Assembly (NCBI GenBank): GCA_008694505.1
Contig: VZDJ01007747.1
Span: 10,758,399-10,822,398, forward strand
Direction: 5' to 3'
DNA: 64,000 nucleotides
Origin: Cyanoderma ruficeps
Lineage: Eukaryota; Chordata; Aves; Passeriformes; Timaliidae
Position 1 is the first letter of the stretch. Each line of letters begins with the position of its first letter. The translations under genes and the position numbers were made by a program. Shown piece by piece: positions 1-12,150 of this stretch. Below the pieces are notes generated by a model. That model saw only the letters and a list, made by a program, of their open reading frames with translations. It was not told where the DNA came from and did no database searches.

Positions 1-3000
1 TACTGTAGTTATTTAAATCTCAGCAATCTTGCATCTCTTTTATTCTTGTTAGTCAATCAATGTATGCAAGTAAGTATTTTTCAGTTTTTGTATTCTCAGC
101 TCATGTAAAACACATAAATTTCATCAGCTGCCATTCTCATTTTTAACCTTTTGACAATGTATGAAAATCCTATCAAAATAGTTTTTAAAATCTCATATTT
201 ATTATTTTGCATGCAAAAGAAGAGTCCTTTGTTTTTGACATGATTTTTCATGAATGAACTAAAATTTCTAGATGAAAGAGCTCAATGCATTGCCATGGAG
301 AATTAAAAATAGAATATTATAATTAGTTCAACTGTCTTTTACATGCTTCTTTTGTCTTTTCATGCCTCTTTAGTCATCGTCTTCAAGCTTGTGTTTTGAT
401 TGCTTTCTTCCTGTTCTTAATATTTAAAATTGTTTGCCTTCTTTCATTCTACTTATTGTGATAGAGTGAATAAATATTCTCATCAGCAGACTCAATATTT
501 AGGAAAACGTCTAGTATGAAAATTAAGTTACTCATTTTCATCTTACTAATGGTTTGAAATTTCCTGTACTTCTGATAATTACAGGGCAATAAGAGAAATG
601 GTCATACGGGTCAAATTCTTGAATTTAGGTTTAGAGCTGGAAGCAAGGAAGCGCTACTAGAAGTACCTCTTAAAGTCTCACTTCATTATCTTTAAGTTAT
701 CTTCAGAGAATAACTATTCTATGTCTTAGGACAGCCTGGCTGGCAGGGCTGCATTATTATCTTGAGCTTCACAGTCCTTGCAGTAGGTCGGGGGAAGCAG
801 ACTGGAATAGGTTTCTTTAGATTGAAGTAGGCTGCTGCTGTCTGAAGAGCTGATAAGCACACATGCTTCATGTAAACAGGTTACTTAGCAAATGAGCACT
901 GATATAAGCATGGGGGCTTGCATGCTAGCTTGACTTTGTCCTTGCTGTACTATTGTCCTTATTGCAGCATTCCTTTTATTTTCTCTTGATATTATGGCAT
1001 TTAGGGAAAGAAAGAAAATGTGTACATTTCAATCCCACTAAAAAAAAAGCACAGGATCTACTTTCAACCAAGGGGGGGCTCAAGGAGAACTAAATTCCAG
1101 GGATTTGGGGTTTGTGGTGCTTACAGTAGCTGAGCAAAGCTGAGAGATGAGCCCAGCAGTTTTTTACAATTGAAATACAAGCTATTTATGTTGTTTCACC
1201 AAATGAGAGGCAAAAAGGTACAGGTTGAAAGGCTGATTAACCAACTGCAGAATATACTTAGCAAGACATTAATATTAGTAGATACTGAAAATCTTCATAA
1301 TGCCCCTGAATATGCTAAAAAAAATGTTTTCCACCCTTTAAAATTGAACATGCCATTTAATAGTTTTTGGGGTTTTTTTGTATCCATTACCACTGCATGT
1401 GCAATACTTGGTATTCAATTGCTGTGTCAGGGTTATTTAACATTTAAATATTGAGTTGATACACCATCTGAAGTAGTTGGCTTAAGAGACTTAAGTAGTC
1501 AGTTTAACACTATGTTTCTACTTGGAATCATCTCCTGAAATTACCATTCATGTTCTAATACCTCTGCCATTTTTTATCTCTTTCGATACTAAAACTGGGA
1601 CCATTTTATTTCACCAATTCTTTTAAATGTATCACTGTAATTGGAGAGGGATTGCTTACATATTTCATTATAAGAGTACACTCTGGAAAGAAATTGAGAG
1701 GCTGAAGGTGTAAAACCAAGAAGATAAATTAAAAAATCTATGAAGGAACAATATTGAAAAAATACTTTACATGTCATCAGAGATGAGTTTAGATTACCTG
1801 CTTTCTGGGATGGGTAGAATTCAGAAACTTGTTTTTAAAAATACTATACTGCTTGCTGAGGCATCTTTATTCATATCATTTCTATTTAAATGACTAGCAT
1901 GAAATAACTAGTATATAGTTCCATTGTAGGGATTTAGTTTCTTATCAGGGATTTTTCCCCAATTATTTAAATGAGAGGTTGTTAATGACTAGGTAGAACA
2001 TTATTTAGTTCTCAGTGTTAATTCAGACAGATCCTTAGTGTCAGGACTCATGTCACTACTGAGTTATGTGACAATGTTGTTTCCTGTTCTGTTGATTGTC
2101 TTTTGGAGCTAAAGGAGGACCTTAATGTATTTGTTGCACTCTAGATATAGTTTTGTAGAGGGAAAACCATGGCTTTGCGTAATTTTTCTGTAATCATAAA
2201 CCTTAGCAAAATATTACTATAATTACGGTAATATAGTCCATATTTTGTGAATTTCACATAATAGTTGCATTTAAGAACATCAATCACTTTAGTTGCTGTG
2301 ACTAATTTAGATAATACACATAATGTTTTGTATCTGCATGTAGCTGTATTTACAGGATTGCAAGCAGTCATGTCCTATAAAATTTAAGAAATTACTTCCA
2401 TTCAGGAGGTATATGGTAACACTAATCATAGCTCATTGCAATGGCAAAAGACATGGATTAGCTTCTGTAACCCATTGAATAAACCTGAGCTAATGAACAG
2501 CTGACAGATGAAGACCTTGCATACAGTGGAAGACACAAATTTGGGAAAGATAGGGAGCCCTCAGAAATGTGACTGATCCAGGAGCTAGTGTGAAACAGGT
2601 GCAGCACAAACTTACCTTCTACTTTTACAATTCAGATGGGTGCTATTAATCCAAAGCAATACACTACACTTTAATTCTTTTTCTGTTAACAGTTTTGTCA
2701 AGACTCACGTAATCCTGTGGGAAGTATCCATTATTTTTCTGTGAGAAACTTGATATTGTTCTTACTATAAACAGCAAATTTTGTAAATTGAAATTGGTTT
2801 AGTTTTGTCTGGCAGCAAAAAATAGTTAACAGCAATAATAATGGACAATCTGTGCTAATGGGGGTATTAATGGAATACAATAGCAGCTACAGTCTTATGC
2901 AATTAAAAAAAAAGTCTATTTAAAACATCTTTGTACGCAATAAGTATTTCTATATAGGTAACTAATGTGACAAGATTTTTTTCACCGATCCTTTAAAATG

Positions 3001-3309
3001 GCAACATTAGAGTTTCTGTTGAAGGAGCTAAAAGAGTTTCTGTCTAAGGAGCTTAAAAATAAAACAGTAGCTAAATAACATCAAAAGAAAAATTAGAGTT
3101 GGGCTAAAAAGGTAAACAGGTAAAATCATGGCTCTACTGACATCTAGGTTTGATCCATGCAGTCAAGGTTTCATGAAGTGTATTGAGCGACCTGTTTTGA
3201 AGAGGATGGAATTATAACATGGTCAGATTTTTGAATAAAAATTGCTAGGGCAAGTGCCATTTTCCGTATGTGGGAGAGGGCAACTCTGAATGTACAGATG
3301 GAGCAGGGA
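1..3309. other. AT-rich non-coding sequence
   Basis: No gene, recognised repeat family or RNA gene is visible here. Open frames reach at most about 94 codons, show no family resemblance, and are what chance gives in sequence this AT-rich. The only local structure is an imperfect 24-bp tandem duplication near 3009-3056, listed separately. CpG is rare throughout, as expected for methylated vertebrate DNA away from promoters. Confidence 0.6.
3009..3056. repeat. Imperfect 24-bp tandem duplication
   Basis: Two adjacent copies, starting at 3009 and 3033, share the core AGAGTTTCTGT and the later AAGGAGCT. They differ at about three positions. This looks like a small local slippage or duplication event in unique sequence; no function is implied. 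Confidence 0.7.
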
Positions 3310-3684
3310 ATGAAAGGCTGGAGAGCAGCACCACAAACAGGGACCTGCGGGTCCTGGTCGATGGCAAGTTGAATATTAGTCAGCAGTGGCTAACTAGGAC
3401 CAGTGGCTAACCCCAGGACCAGTGATGTCCTGGGGTGCATCAGGCACAGTATTGCCAGCAGGGCAAGGGAAAGGTTCTTCACTCAGAGGTTCTTCACCAA
3501 GAGGGTGGCTGGGCACTGGAGCAGGTTCCCTGGGGAAGTGGCCATGCCAAAGTTCCCGAAGTGTTTGGACAAGGCTCTTAGGTGCATGGTGTGATTGTTG
3601 AGGCTGTCCTGTGCAGGGCCAGGATTTGGACTTGATGATCCTTGTTGGGTCCCTTCCAACTCAGAATATTCTGTGATTCTATTA
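3310..3684 (+). mobile_element. CR1 LINE 3' fragment, internally deleted
   Basis: This is the 3' end of a chicken-repeat-1 (CR1) non-LTR retrotransposon in sense orientation. Diagnostic blocks are GGCTGGAGAGCAGC near the left end, TGTCCTGGGGTGCATC in the middle, GTTCTTCAC, GGGCACTGGAGCAGGTTCCC, and the classic terminus GGGTCCCTTCCAACTC followed by ATTCTGTGATTCTATT. Compared with what I know of the family, the usual stretch between GCCAGCAGGGCAAGGGA and GTTCTTCAC (several hundred bases) is missing, so the copy is internally deleted as well as 5'-truncated. GTTCTTCAC also occurs twice 15 bp apart, a small tandem duplication, and there is a local duplication of a GTGGCTAAC-like unit near 3387-3412. 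No intact reverse transcriptase remains; a 63-codon frame inside it is a by-product. The bird-type terminus is the main taxonomic clue in this half of the window. Confidence 0.92.
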
Positions 3685-6600
3685 TAATGGGACTGGATTG
3701 TCTTGATTCTGGAAATAAAATGCTGACAGAAAAAAACGAGTAAAATTCTTTGCTACTGTCAAAATTCTTCTCAACATGGGGCATATTCCAAGAAAAAGAA
3801 GAAAGAGACAAAAATTAAAAGTACCTCTTACTGTTATTTATTAGTCTGTGATTTGGTGTGGAAGTGAAAACAGGGTTGCATACCATACTAGTTCTTGATT
3901 TTAATAAGGATAGTGGGCTGTTTTCAGACACCTTATCTTCTCCAGTGTTATCAGGCTACCCAATTTCTTTTTAACAGTAATCCTTAAAATTCACCAAAAA
4001 AAAGTTCAAGACAAATGTAGAAAGTAACCAACTTCATGTCTTTGACAGGTAGGTATTTGCTGCAACTAAGGGCTTTGGAATTCAAGTCTAACTTTCAGTT
4101 TTCTGAGTATTCTTCTCCAATATTGGTTTTTTTTTCTTGAGGGACAGATGAGGTTGAAAATGCAAAACTGAAGCTCTCAAAGATACAACCTTTTCATAGC
4201 TTTTTTTCAATAACTAAACAAATGACCCTTTTTTATCCATATCTTGTGAATTATTGCTCTGATTATTTAAAATTTCTACCTCAGCTACTCAACAAAACAA
4301 AGAAGGCTGCCAACAGCATATTTTACAGGATATGGATATCAATTTATTTAAGATGCTTTCTAAAATAAATGGGAATGCACTGTACTGTAATTTAAGCATT
4401 CTTCTCTGTGGTAACTCATGAAGCTGTTAATAAAAAGAAAGAAAGAAAAAAGTATTTTTACTGATACCTGCGGGAAAATCTAGAATAGTGGTCACTCATA
4501 TTAAATTTATATCAACTTTATGAGGTTTTTGTCATCTTGACACATTTATGGAGCTGTTAAATTTTTGCTGCCTGGGGGATATAATGTACTTGATGTGACC
4601 CTACTTATTAAATCGAGACGATGCAAGTAACATTGATGACTTGTCATTCAGGAATAAAACAGAGCCAAGCCTTCTCTGGTTCTAGAGGAAGGACATATTT
4701 GTAGCAAAATAGGCAGAGAAATAGATATGCTCATCTATATCAAGAAGACACTTGGAAAGAGGATGAAGGACAAACACACAGACATGGACTCAGGTACTCT
4801 CAAACCTCCTGTAGCAGTTCATGGCTGGTGAAACAGGGGCACATGGTACAAGAGCCTAAAAGATCTCCTGGTGTCCCAACATAAAACCTAAGAGGACAAG
4901 CACATATGCAGGATTTGTTACACATTTCAAAATTCTGTATTAATGTACTTTATAGACGCTATATTTTCTATATTGCTTGGTAAGTGAGTGTGCATTGACT
5001 TAAGGCTCATATCATCCCTGTGTTGTTGTTGTCACTGCCTTGGAATTACCATGATCGTTAAGTTGAATCAAATTCAATTCAAATTTAGAAAAAAAAATTA
5101 AGCCTAATTTATTTTTGTTGGAACCAGATCAAATAATCAAAAACAGTTGGTATCCACTGAAGTTCAGAGAGATCAAATTTAAAACTATTTTACCTAAAAT
5201 AACTCTAAGTTAGGGTTCTATTTCATTGATCAGGAAGATTTCAAGCTCATAAGTAAATAATTCATCATGAAGAAAGTCATTCTGTTGCTAAATATATGAG
5301 TTTTGTACTGTATTTTTCCCAATCACTGAAAAAATTAGAGTAATTTTAAAATAAGTTAATATGTTCATATTCTCTAGAGCAGATGGTATTTTGGGCTCAA
5401 ATTATAGGTGAGAAGGGAACAGTTTGACTTCTCTAAATATTTGTTTAAGAACTTTTATAGCTAAGATATTTTGATTAGATTCAAATTAATAGCAATACAC
5501 ATAATTTTGTCATTGACAATTTTTGTTTATTATATCAAGCTAAATGGCTTTATATGTTTGATGTTGTAACGTAAATCAATGGGTTTACTTTCACTACTTC
5601 ATTTCTTTGTTTTGTGGTGGGGTGCATTCTTCTGGTAAAAAAAATGTATTCTCTGTTTCATAGCCAGAACCTTTCTATTTTTACTAGGCACTGTCTTGCA
5701 TGGTCATGCACATACTAGTGAAACAGTAGGAACCATTGATTATGTAGCTTTTAGCTTTACGTAAGGAAGTCTCATGGTAAATATTTTCATGTCTAAACAT
5801 GATTCTACATGATATTTACTGAACTGAATCATAGCCCTGCAGATTTGTAACTTGTGTTTGGAAATGTCCTAAGTCCCTCCTTTTCCATGGAATTTTATAT
5901 AAAGCTACCAACACCCTGGTGATTCTCTGATACTAACATTGTGAAACTACTTACTTTGACAAACTGTTAAAAAAGTTTTACAAGAATGTGTTTTCTGGCA
6001 AGCATTCATGGCAAAATGCTTCTGTCCAAATGAAAAGTAGAGTGATGATAGACCATTCTTTAATGTTTTATTACTGTTATTTATTTTTCTAAGTAAAGAA
6101 ATTCAGTGACACATGAAAACATATATGGGAATTAATCAAAGCTTTTCTGTGTTGGAACTTAAGAATCTATATTTTTCATCCTTTTCACTTTTCCCATGGT
6201 CATTACTATTCTTAACACATAAAAATGCTTACAATGATGAAAGTTCTGAAAAAAGCAAACAACAGTAGTAAATATTTCAGAGTTAAATATGTCTTCGCTA
6301 TTCCAACTGGCAACATTAATAAAATTCCATATGCAGCACAAAGAACTGTTTGTGTCTTTCCTGTGCAGGAGACAACCAGCTATGAGTAATGGTAAAATAG
6401 CCACAAGGTTTTCTCCTGAGAGCAAAGATTTTTTTCTAAACAGGCAAGAGACAGGCAACAAATCTAGTTTAATCAATAAAGCTTCTTGACAGATTATAAA
6501 TTAGCATGCAGACCTAAATTATCAGGGTGATGATTGAATGAAACTGAAAACAAAGGTATTAATATTATTACATCAAAGATACATATTGACTCACCTACCG

Positions 6601-9600
6601 TATGCTATATACGGCACTGAAACTTCTTTCATTTATGTAGCTATATTAAAAGCTTAGAAAATCACTTGAGAAGAGCAGTAGTTTTAATTTTTTGTAACTA
6701 AGTCAATTTTATCAAGTCATAAGTTCTTATGCTATTTATTAATAGAATAAAGCAACATAAGCAATTTAATTTAGGTATTTTTTTATCCTCTTTGTGGCGG
6801 TTTTCTGGTCGTTTTCCAAAAGGTTGTAAGTTCATTTAGAACAATTTTCCTATTTACCTTTGGGCATGGTTTATGAGGACAATGTCAGAATATTTAATGA
6901 AAATTGAGCAACCTTTGTATTTTTATAACTAAAAATAGAATATATATCAAAACTAAAAATTTATACATATTCCTCCCTATGTTTAGGAGAAGAAGGAATT
7001 GATTGCAAAGATCTGTTTTTTTGGGTTAATCAGGTTTTTCAGAATTGTTTTGCTGTGTGCCACACCTGTATCATATAGATCAGTAATAAAGGTAGAGGTA
7101 ACACAGAACAATTTAAAATTATTTTGTTCAGATCGTAACATGTTAATGTACTACATATTACGGTAGACAAAGAAGTTACTTTGTATTTGTAACTTACTCT
7201 AATTAAAAAAAGAAAAATGCTATATACAGTATCCTATTTCTGATAAGATATACAGATGTTAATATCAAATATTTTTGAAAATAAGGCAAATATTTTGAAT
7301 TTTATTTCCTTAGTCATATGTTTGAGCAGCAAGCCCTCAATGTTTTCAGCTATTATGGGACCAGATCAGCCAGCTTTGAAGAACTGAACTCTCTAATGAG
7401 CATCCCTAATTGCTGTCCTCTGACATGTTGGCATTCTATGAGTTCTCTCCACACACAGATCCAGTACAGACTGGACCTCCATATTTGAAAGTGGACCTCT
7501 GTGAAAAAAGAAAAAAGTGAGTGGTAATAAAGAATGCTGGCTGTTTCCTGTCCTATCCTCTTCATTCCATGCTTTCTTACATCCATCAAAACATCTCTTT
7601 CATTACTAAATGGGCTTAGCCACAGTCTTATAGTTTTTGTAATAGTTAAGCTGCACATAAAGTATGCTTAGTGGAAAGAATGTATTTATTACAAAAGTGC
7701 AAACCACTGAAGAAAACCAAACCACAGATATTTTAAGGCATGTGTATCACACATAGGAATGTAAGACATGCTATATAGAAAATGTTTTACTATCTTACCA
7801 AGGTTTGCTATTGATTGCAATAGTTGAAATTGAAAGCAATTTTTTTTTATCTAGTCTGGCAAGAGGTGTCTTTTATAGCTCAGGATAAAGAAGAAAATAA
7901 ATTTTATATTCACCTACATGAGCAGTTTCTCTTCATCTGTTGACTCTGTACCTGAGTTAGAAAATATCATTGGAGTCTTGGTGTGTGGGATGACTAGGTT
8001 AACATGACCAAAATTTCTTACGGGATATTGAAAAATTACTGTTCTGACCAAAAGAAAACTAGAGACTTTTTCAATGATCTGATTTTTTGCCTACTGTATA
8101 ATGAGAGCTTCTAGTTACAAGATTTGTAACAGGTTTCAGCTACAAGTAGGTTTATCTATTAGTTAGTTCAATTTTTTCCAGTCTGTGCTCCCGCTATTTA
8201 TCAAAAGCCAGTCAGACAAGATGAGCCTTCTCACTAAGATAGATAAAGTATTCCATTACAATTTCCATTATCACAGAAATAGAGAAAAATCATTCTAAAC
8301 TAAAAAACTCTGTCAAAATATTTAAACCAGATATAAATTTCACTGGTTGAAATATTTAGCTCATTCATCCTGTTTGAGTCTATTTTTAAAGCCAATGCTT
8401 TGAAATCTGCTTGTGGTGTTTAAATGAGCTGTTCTGTCAGGATACTCTTCATTTGCGGGATATTTTATTTCATCTGCTCACCTATTTTCTCATTCACTTT
8501 GTTACTGAGTGGAAATAGGTATCAAGCTATTTGAGGGAGAAAATCACCTCTTCAGGAAAAAGAAAGAAAGTCTTAAATGCATCAGTTTTTACAACACTGT
8601 CTCAGTATTGAAATATACTGCAATAAATAAGTTATTGTAGTGGACTTCTCAACAAGACAACTAATTTCAACTTTTCAATTCATCAAAGGAGTGCCATGAA
8701 CGTTTTAGATGAAATCATGCAAGTAAATGCAGGAAACATGCTTTTATCACTTGAATATTACAGAAGCAACAAATAACCATTAAAGACCATAGGTAAAAGC
8801 AAAGAATGCGTTATATCATTGACAATTCAGATTAGTTTAAGAAATAGCAATAAAAAAATCAGACTTTCTTTATTGTGTTTTAAACAAGTTTTGATGAGAA
8901 AATAATTGTTTTAAATGGTAATCTGAAATGGTAGTTTGTGTGGCATTGAGCCTGTTACTGTCCTGTATTAGCTAACTTCTAGTGGAGAACAAGAGACAAC
9001 AGCTCATAGACTTCTGTGAAATTCAGAAGAGGAAGTCCTATTTCTGTGCATTTGGAAGTAAATATATGACAACCATGCAAAATACATATCTATATTTTAA
9101 AACTCCTTTCAGCAGCATAGCAGAACCATGGTTTTATCTGCAGAAGTAAAACACTTTTCCACAAAACTAAATATGCTGAAAGAGTAGTGACAAAGGAGAC
9201 CCAGTATTTGACACCTTAAGCAGGAAAAGCGCTGTATTGAATGTGAACTAGAGTTGCAAAGCACGTGTGAATGTTCCTCCTTTTCTGCTTGGTTTTAAGA
9301 AAAAAACCCTGAATATTTTAGAACAGCATTGAGCTCACAGTAGGTGAAAGAGATACGGTAAGTACAGTATTAACTCAAAATCACTATAGTCTTTTACAGT
9401 TCTGGTGAATGAACCACAAAACTAAAGGCACATGACTGGTGGGGTTTTTTTGCTTCTGCAAAAGAAGAAATGTCTAGGAATGTAGTTTTACTGGGTGCCT
9501 GATGAAAACAGTAACCAGTGGTAAACCTTTGAGCAGTGTTAGTTTTGGATCTCAGAACCTTGCTGAATGTCTTTACAGATCCATTTTCTATCAAATTACG

Positions 9601-11149
9601 GGGTTTTTTCATCTTTAGGCATATCACCTTGTTCTTAAATTGAAGTGATACAAATTTGGAACAACTGGCTAAATCAGTATATTCAATATGTCAGATATAG
9701 ATCTTGATACTTTTCCCAAGCCAGTAAAAGTAGGAATTCCTTGGAACACAATGAAGATCAGGCATAGTGTCTCAGTGGAGAATGAAGTTCAGCCCCAGCA
9801 GTGTTATTTTTCATCTAGTCAGAATACCTTCATACTTCCAGTTGCAGAAACAATTTAATCCAAGCAGATAGAAAAAAATCTTTTAAGATTTCATTTCTAA
9901 ATGAATATATATATAATGAAGTAACTATAAGGTTTTTCATGTAGCATCTGAAATTCAAAGATCACCTTAACCATGCTGCTCAAACATTTGCATGTCTGTA
10001 AATGCAAGTCTAAATTATAAGAGACATATTTAATTATAGGCATAAAAAAGCAGAAAAAAAGGATTGACTATCACAAAGATGCAGAAAGAAGAAACTGGGG
10101 ATAAGAATATTTTTATCCTGCTCAATAATTCATATTTTCACTTTGTTATGCAAATATATTTATTTTGAAGGAACGGTGACCAAAAAAAACACCCAACACT
10201 TTTTTTTTTAATTTCCCTACTACATAAAATAATAACTGAAAATCAAGGCAATTAATATTATTAACCTTCATAAGTGGAAATTCCCTTTTCCAGGGCATTT
10301 TCTAGGTTATACTTTTTTTTCAGTGAGTTTAAATATACATATCTGCCTGATACTCAGATATTAGATGGAAGATTTCTACCTGTTAAAATCCTTGTTTTTC
10401 ACGTTTTAATTCTGAATTAATTAATATGCTATCCTTGACAGTGAAAAATTGCTGTTTCTTTTTCCTGAAAGAAGTAAGGAGTTGTCAGTTCCTTTAATCC
10501 ATGTTGGAAGAAGGAAAAGTTATAGACTAAATAAATGTGAAGCTGTGGCTTGGTTCTGTCTTGCCTGAATTATTCCTTGTAATAATTGTAAGGCAGAACT
10601 TAAATTTTAGGTTTTGTGGGCAAGAACTCACTTCTTGGGTAGCATACACCCTGCAGTGCTGGCAACACAAACTGTAGTGTTTCTCCCGTTTTGTATTTGC
10701 TTGACCTTGTGCCTTAGGAGAAAGTGGAGACTGTTGGCCATGACCTGATATTCTTCCTGAATACAGGAGCTTGATACAAGTAGTTCTAACACTGTAGAGG
10801 GGTATATTGCTATTAAAATAAAAATAAATATAGTAAAAAAGAATTAACCATATATGTGCAATAACCGCACTTAGAAGTTTCACAGAAGCCTAGAAAGACA
10901 CCTAGTGACCTTTGGGAAAATAGATCTCTTTGGAAATGGCAGTCATGCTGCCCACTGGCAGTATTGTGTTATAAAAGCAAAGATTGGCAAGCGAACGGTG
11001 TTAGCCTGAGCTCCCAAGCATGCTTCTTCCAGCCCTCAGTTTGTGCCTCAGATAATCATTAAGTTATGTCATTTTCTCAGCTTTTTAACAGTCCTTGCAT
11101 TGTTCAGTTCTAGGGAGGTAAGATTTTAGTGTCCTCATTTTAATGCCAT
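3685..11149. other. AT-rich non-coding sequence
   Basis: No recognisable gene or young repeat. Several frames of 60-118 codons occur on both strands, but none has a recognisable motif. Around 9322-9357 a 36-base open stretch ends in ACG|GTAAGTAC, a perfect splice-donor core, but its upstream acceptor is weak. Around 11092-11117 a 26-base stretch lies between a good pyrimidine-tract acceptor (CTTTTTAACAG) and GGGAG|GTAAG. Both are of the size and quality that pseudo-exons reach by chance. A short hairpin, CCGTAT / ATACGG, sits near 6599-6615. Confidence 0.55.
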
Positions 11150-12150
11150 CAAGATCTTGCAGCAAGAAGTTCCACAGGTTAATTAAACATGTGATCGTGC
11201 AGTCATACAAAAAACCAAAACCAAAACCCAACAAACAAACAAGCTAAACCAAAAAACCCCAAACTAAACAACAAAAATTAACCAAAACTCCACCACCATT
11301 GTTTTCCATCTGCATTCTTGTTTAATTTGATCTTTTGTACTTTTTGGGAAAGGTTGTGAATTACAGTTTTACTTTTACTGCTTTCTGGGGGGTTTTTTAA
11401 GACTATATAGGTGCTCCTCTTCCTGTAAACTGTCTCTTTTCCAGGCTGAAGAATTTTCATTTTAAGTCATACAATTGCTTTTCTCTGGACTTTTCTCAGT
11501 TACTCCATAAATTTACTGAGATGAAATCCATCAGAAGTCCATCTATTCAAGACATCAGTGTATGATGCATTTCAATCACAACATAACAATACATTCCACT
11601 TTGTTATTTTCTTTATTGTTTCTTCAATTCAATTCCTTTTTTGTTCATTGCTCCTGAGGTTTGAGCCAAAGAAGTCAAAACCACTCCTGAGAAAGGAGTT
11701 TGTATGTGGCATTGTTTTGTATGTGGCATGCAGATTTTTTTTCCCATATGCATCACTATCTTTCTACACCTATTTCTAAGTGCCATTTTATAGTGTAATT
11801 GTTCAGTCTTTTTTCCTCCCTGAAATTATGAAACATTTGGCTCCTTCCTCACTATCCTCAATAACCTTGCATTGTGCAACTTGGTTCTTCACCTTCTCAG
11901 ACAAGTTGTGGATATACTAAACAAAGCAACAACTAGAACAAATCCTGAGGTATTCTCTGCTGAAAACTGCTCATTCCTTTTACTGCCTTTTTTTCACTTT
12001 GAATTCATCCTTACAGAGCCTTCCCTATTATCTCAAGCTGTAAGGGGAACCTTCTTAAATATCTTAAAATCAGACAAATGGATTTTTCTTTTCCACATGC
12101 TATTTCAGTCAAGAGATCTGGATGTTCAGTTTTCCTGATGAACATCAAAG
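11150..12150 (-). mobile_element. Ancient degenerate CR1-type LINE, antisense
   Basis: On the plus strand this region reads like the reverse complement of an old amniote CR1. AAGAAGTTCCACAGGTTAAT comes first (about 11167-11184). TTTTCCAGGCTGAAGA and TTCTCTGGACTTTTCTC follow around 11438-11500. Near 11915-11960 comes TATACTAAACAAAGCAACAA and then AGAACAAATCCTGAGG, the derivative of the family's 'ATATTAAAC ... CCTGAGG' block. The order of the blocks is that expected for one element inserted on the minus strand and read from its 3' end toward ORF2. Divergence is high, so limits are approximate and no reading frame survives. An A/C-rich low-complexity tract interrupts the left part. I matched this from memory of the family and did not align it. 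Confidence 0.5.
11208..11297. repeat. A/C-rich low-complexity tract
   Basis: About 90 bases made almost entirely of A and C, with repeated CCAAAA, CAAACAAA and AACCCC units. Such degenerate (AAACC)n tracts are common in bird genomes. It lies inside the decayed CR1 and may be an expanded adenine-rich patch or a later insertion. Confidence 0.85.

Noticed and set aside
9322..9357. 36-nt exon ending ACG|GTAAGTAC
   Set aside because: Donor is excellent but the acceptor is poor and the segment too short to judge; typical pseudo-exon.
11092..11117. 26-nt micro-exon with good acceptor and GGGAG|GTAAG donor
   Set aside because: Short, two frames open so no frame information, and adjacent to a decayed CR1.
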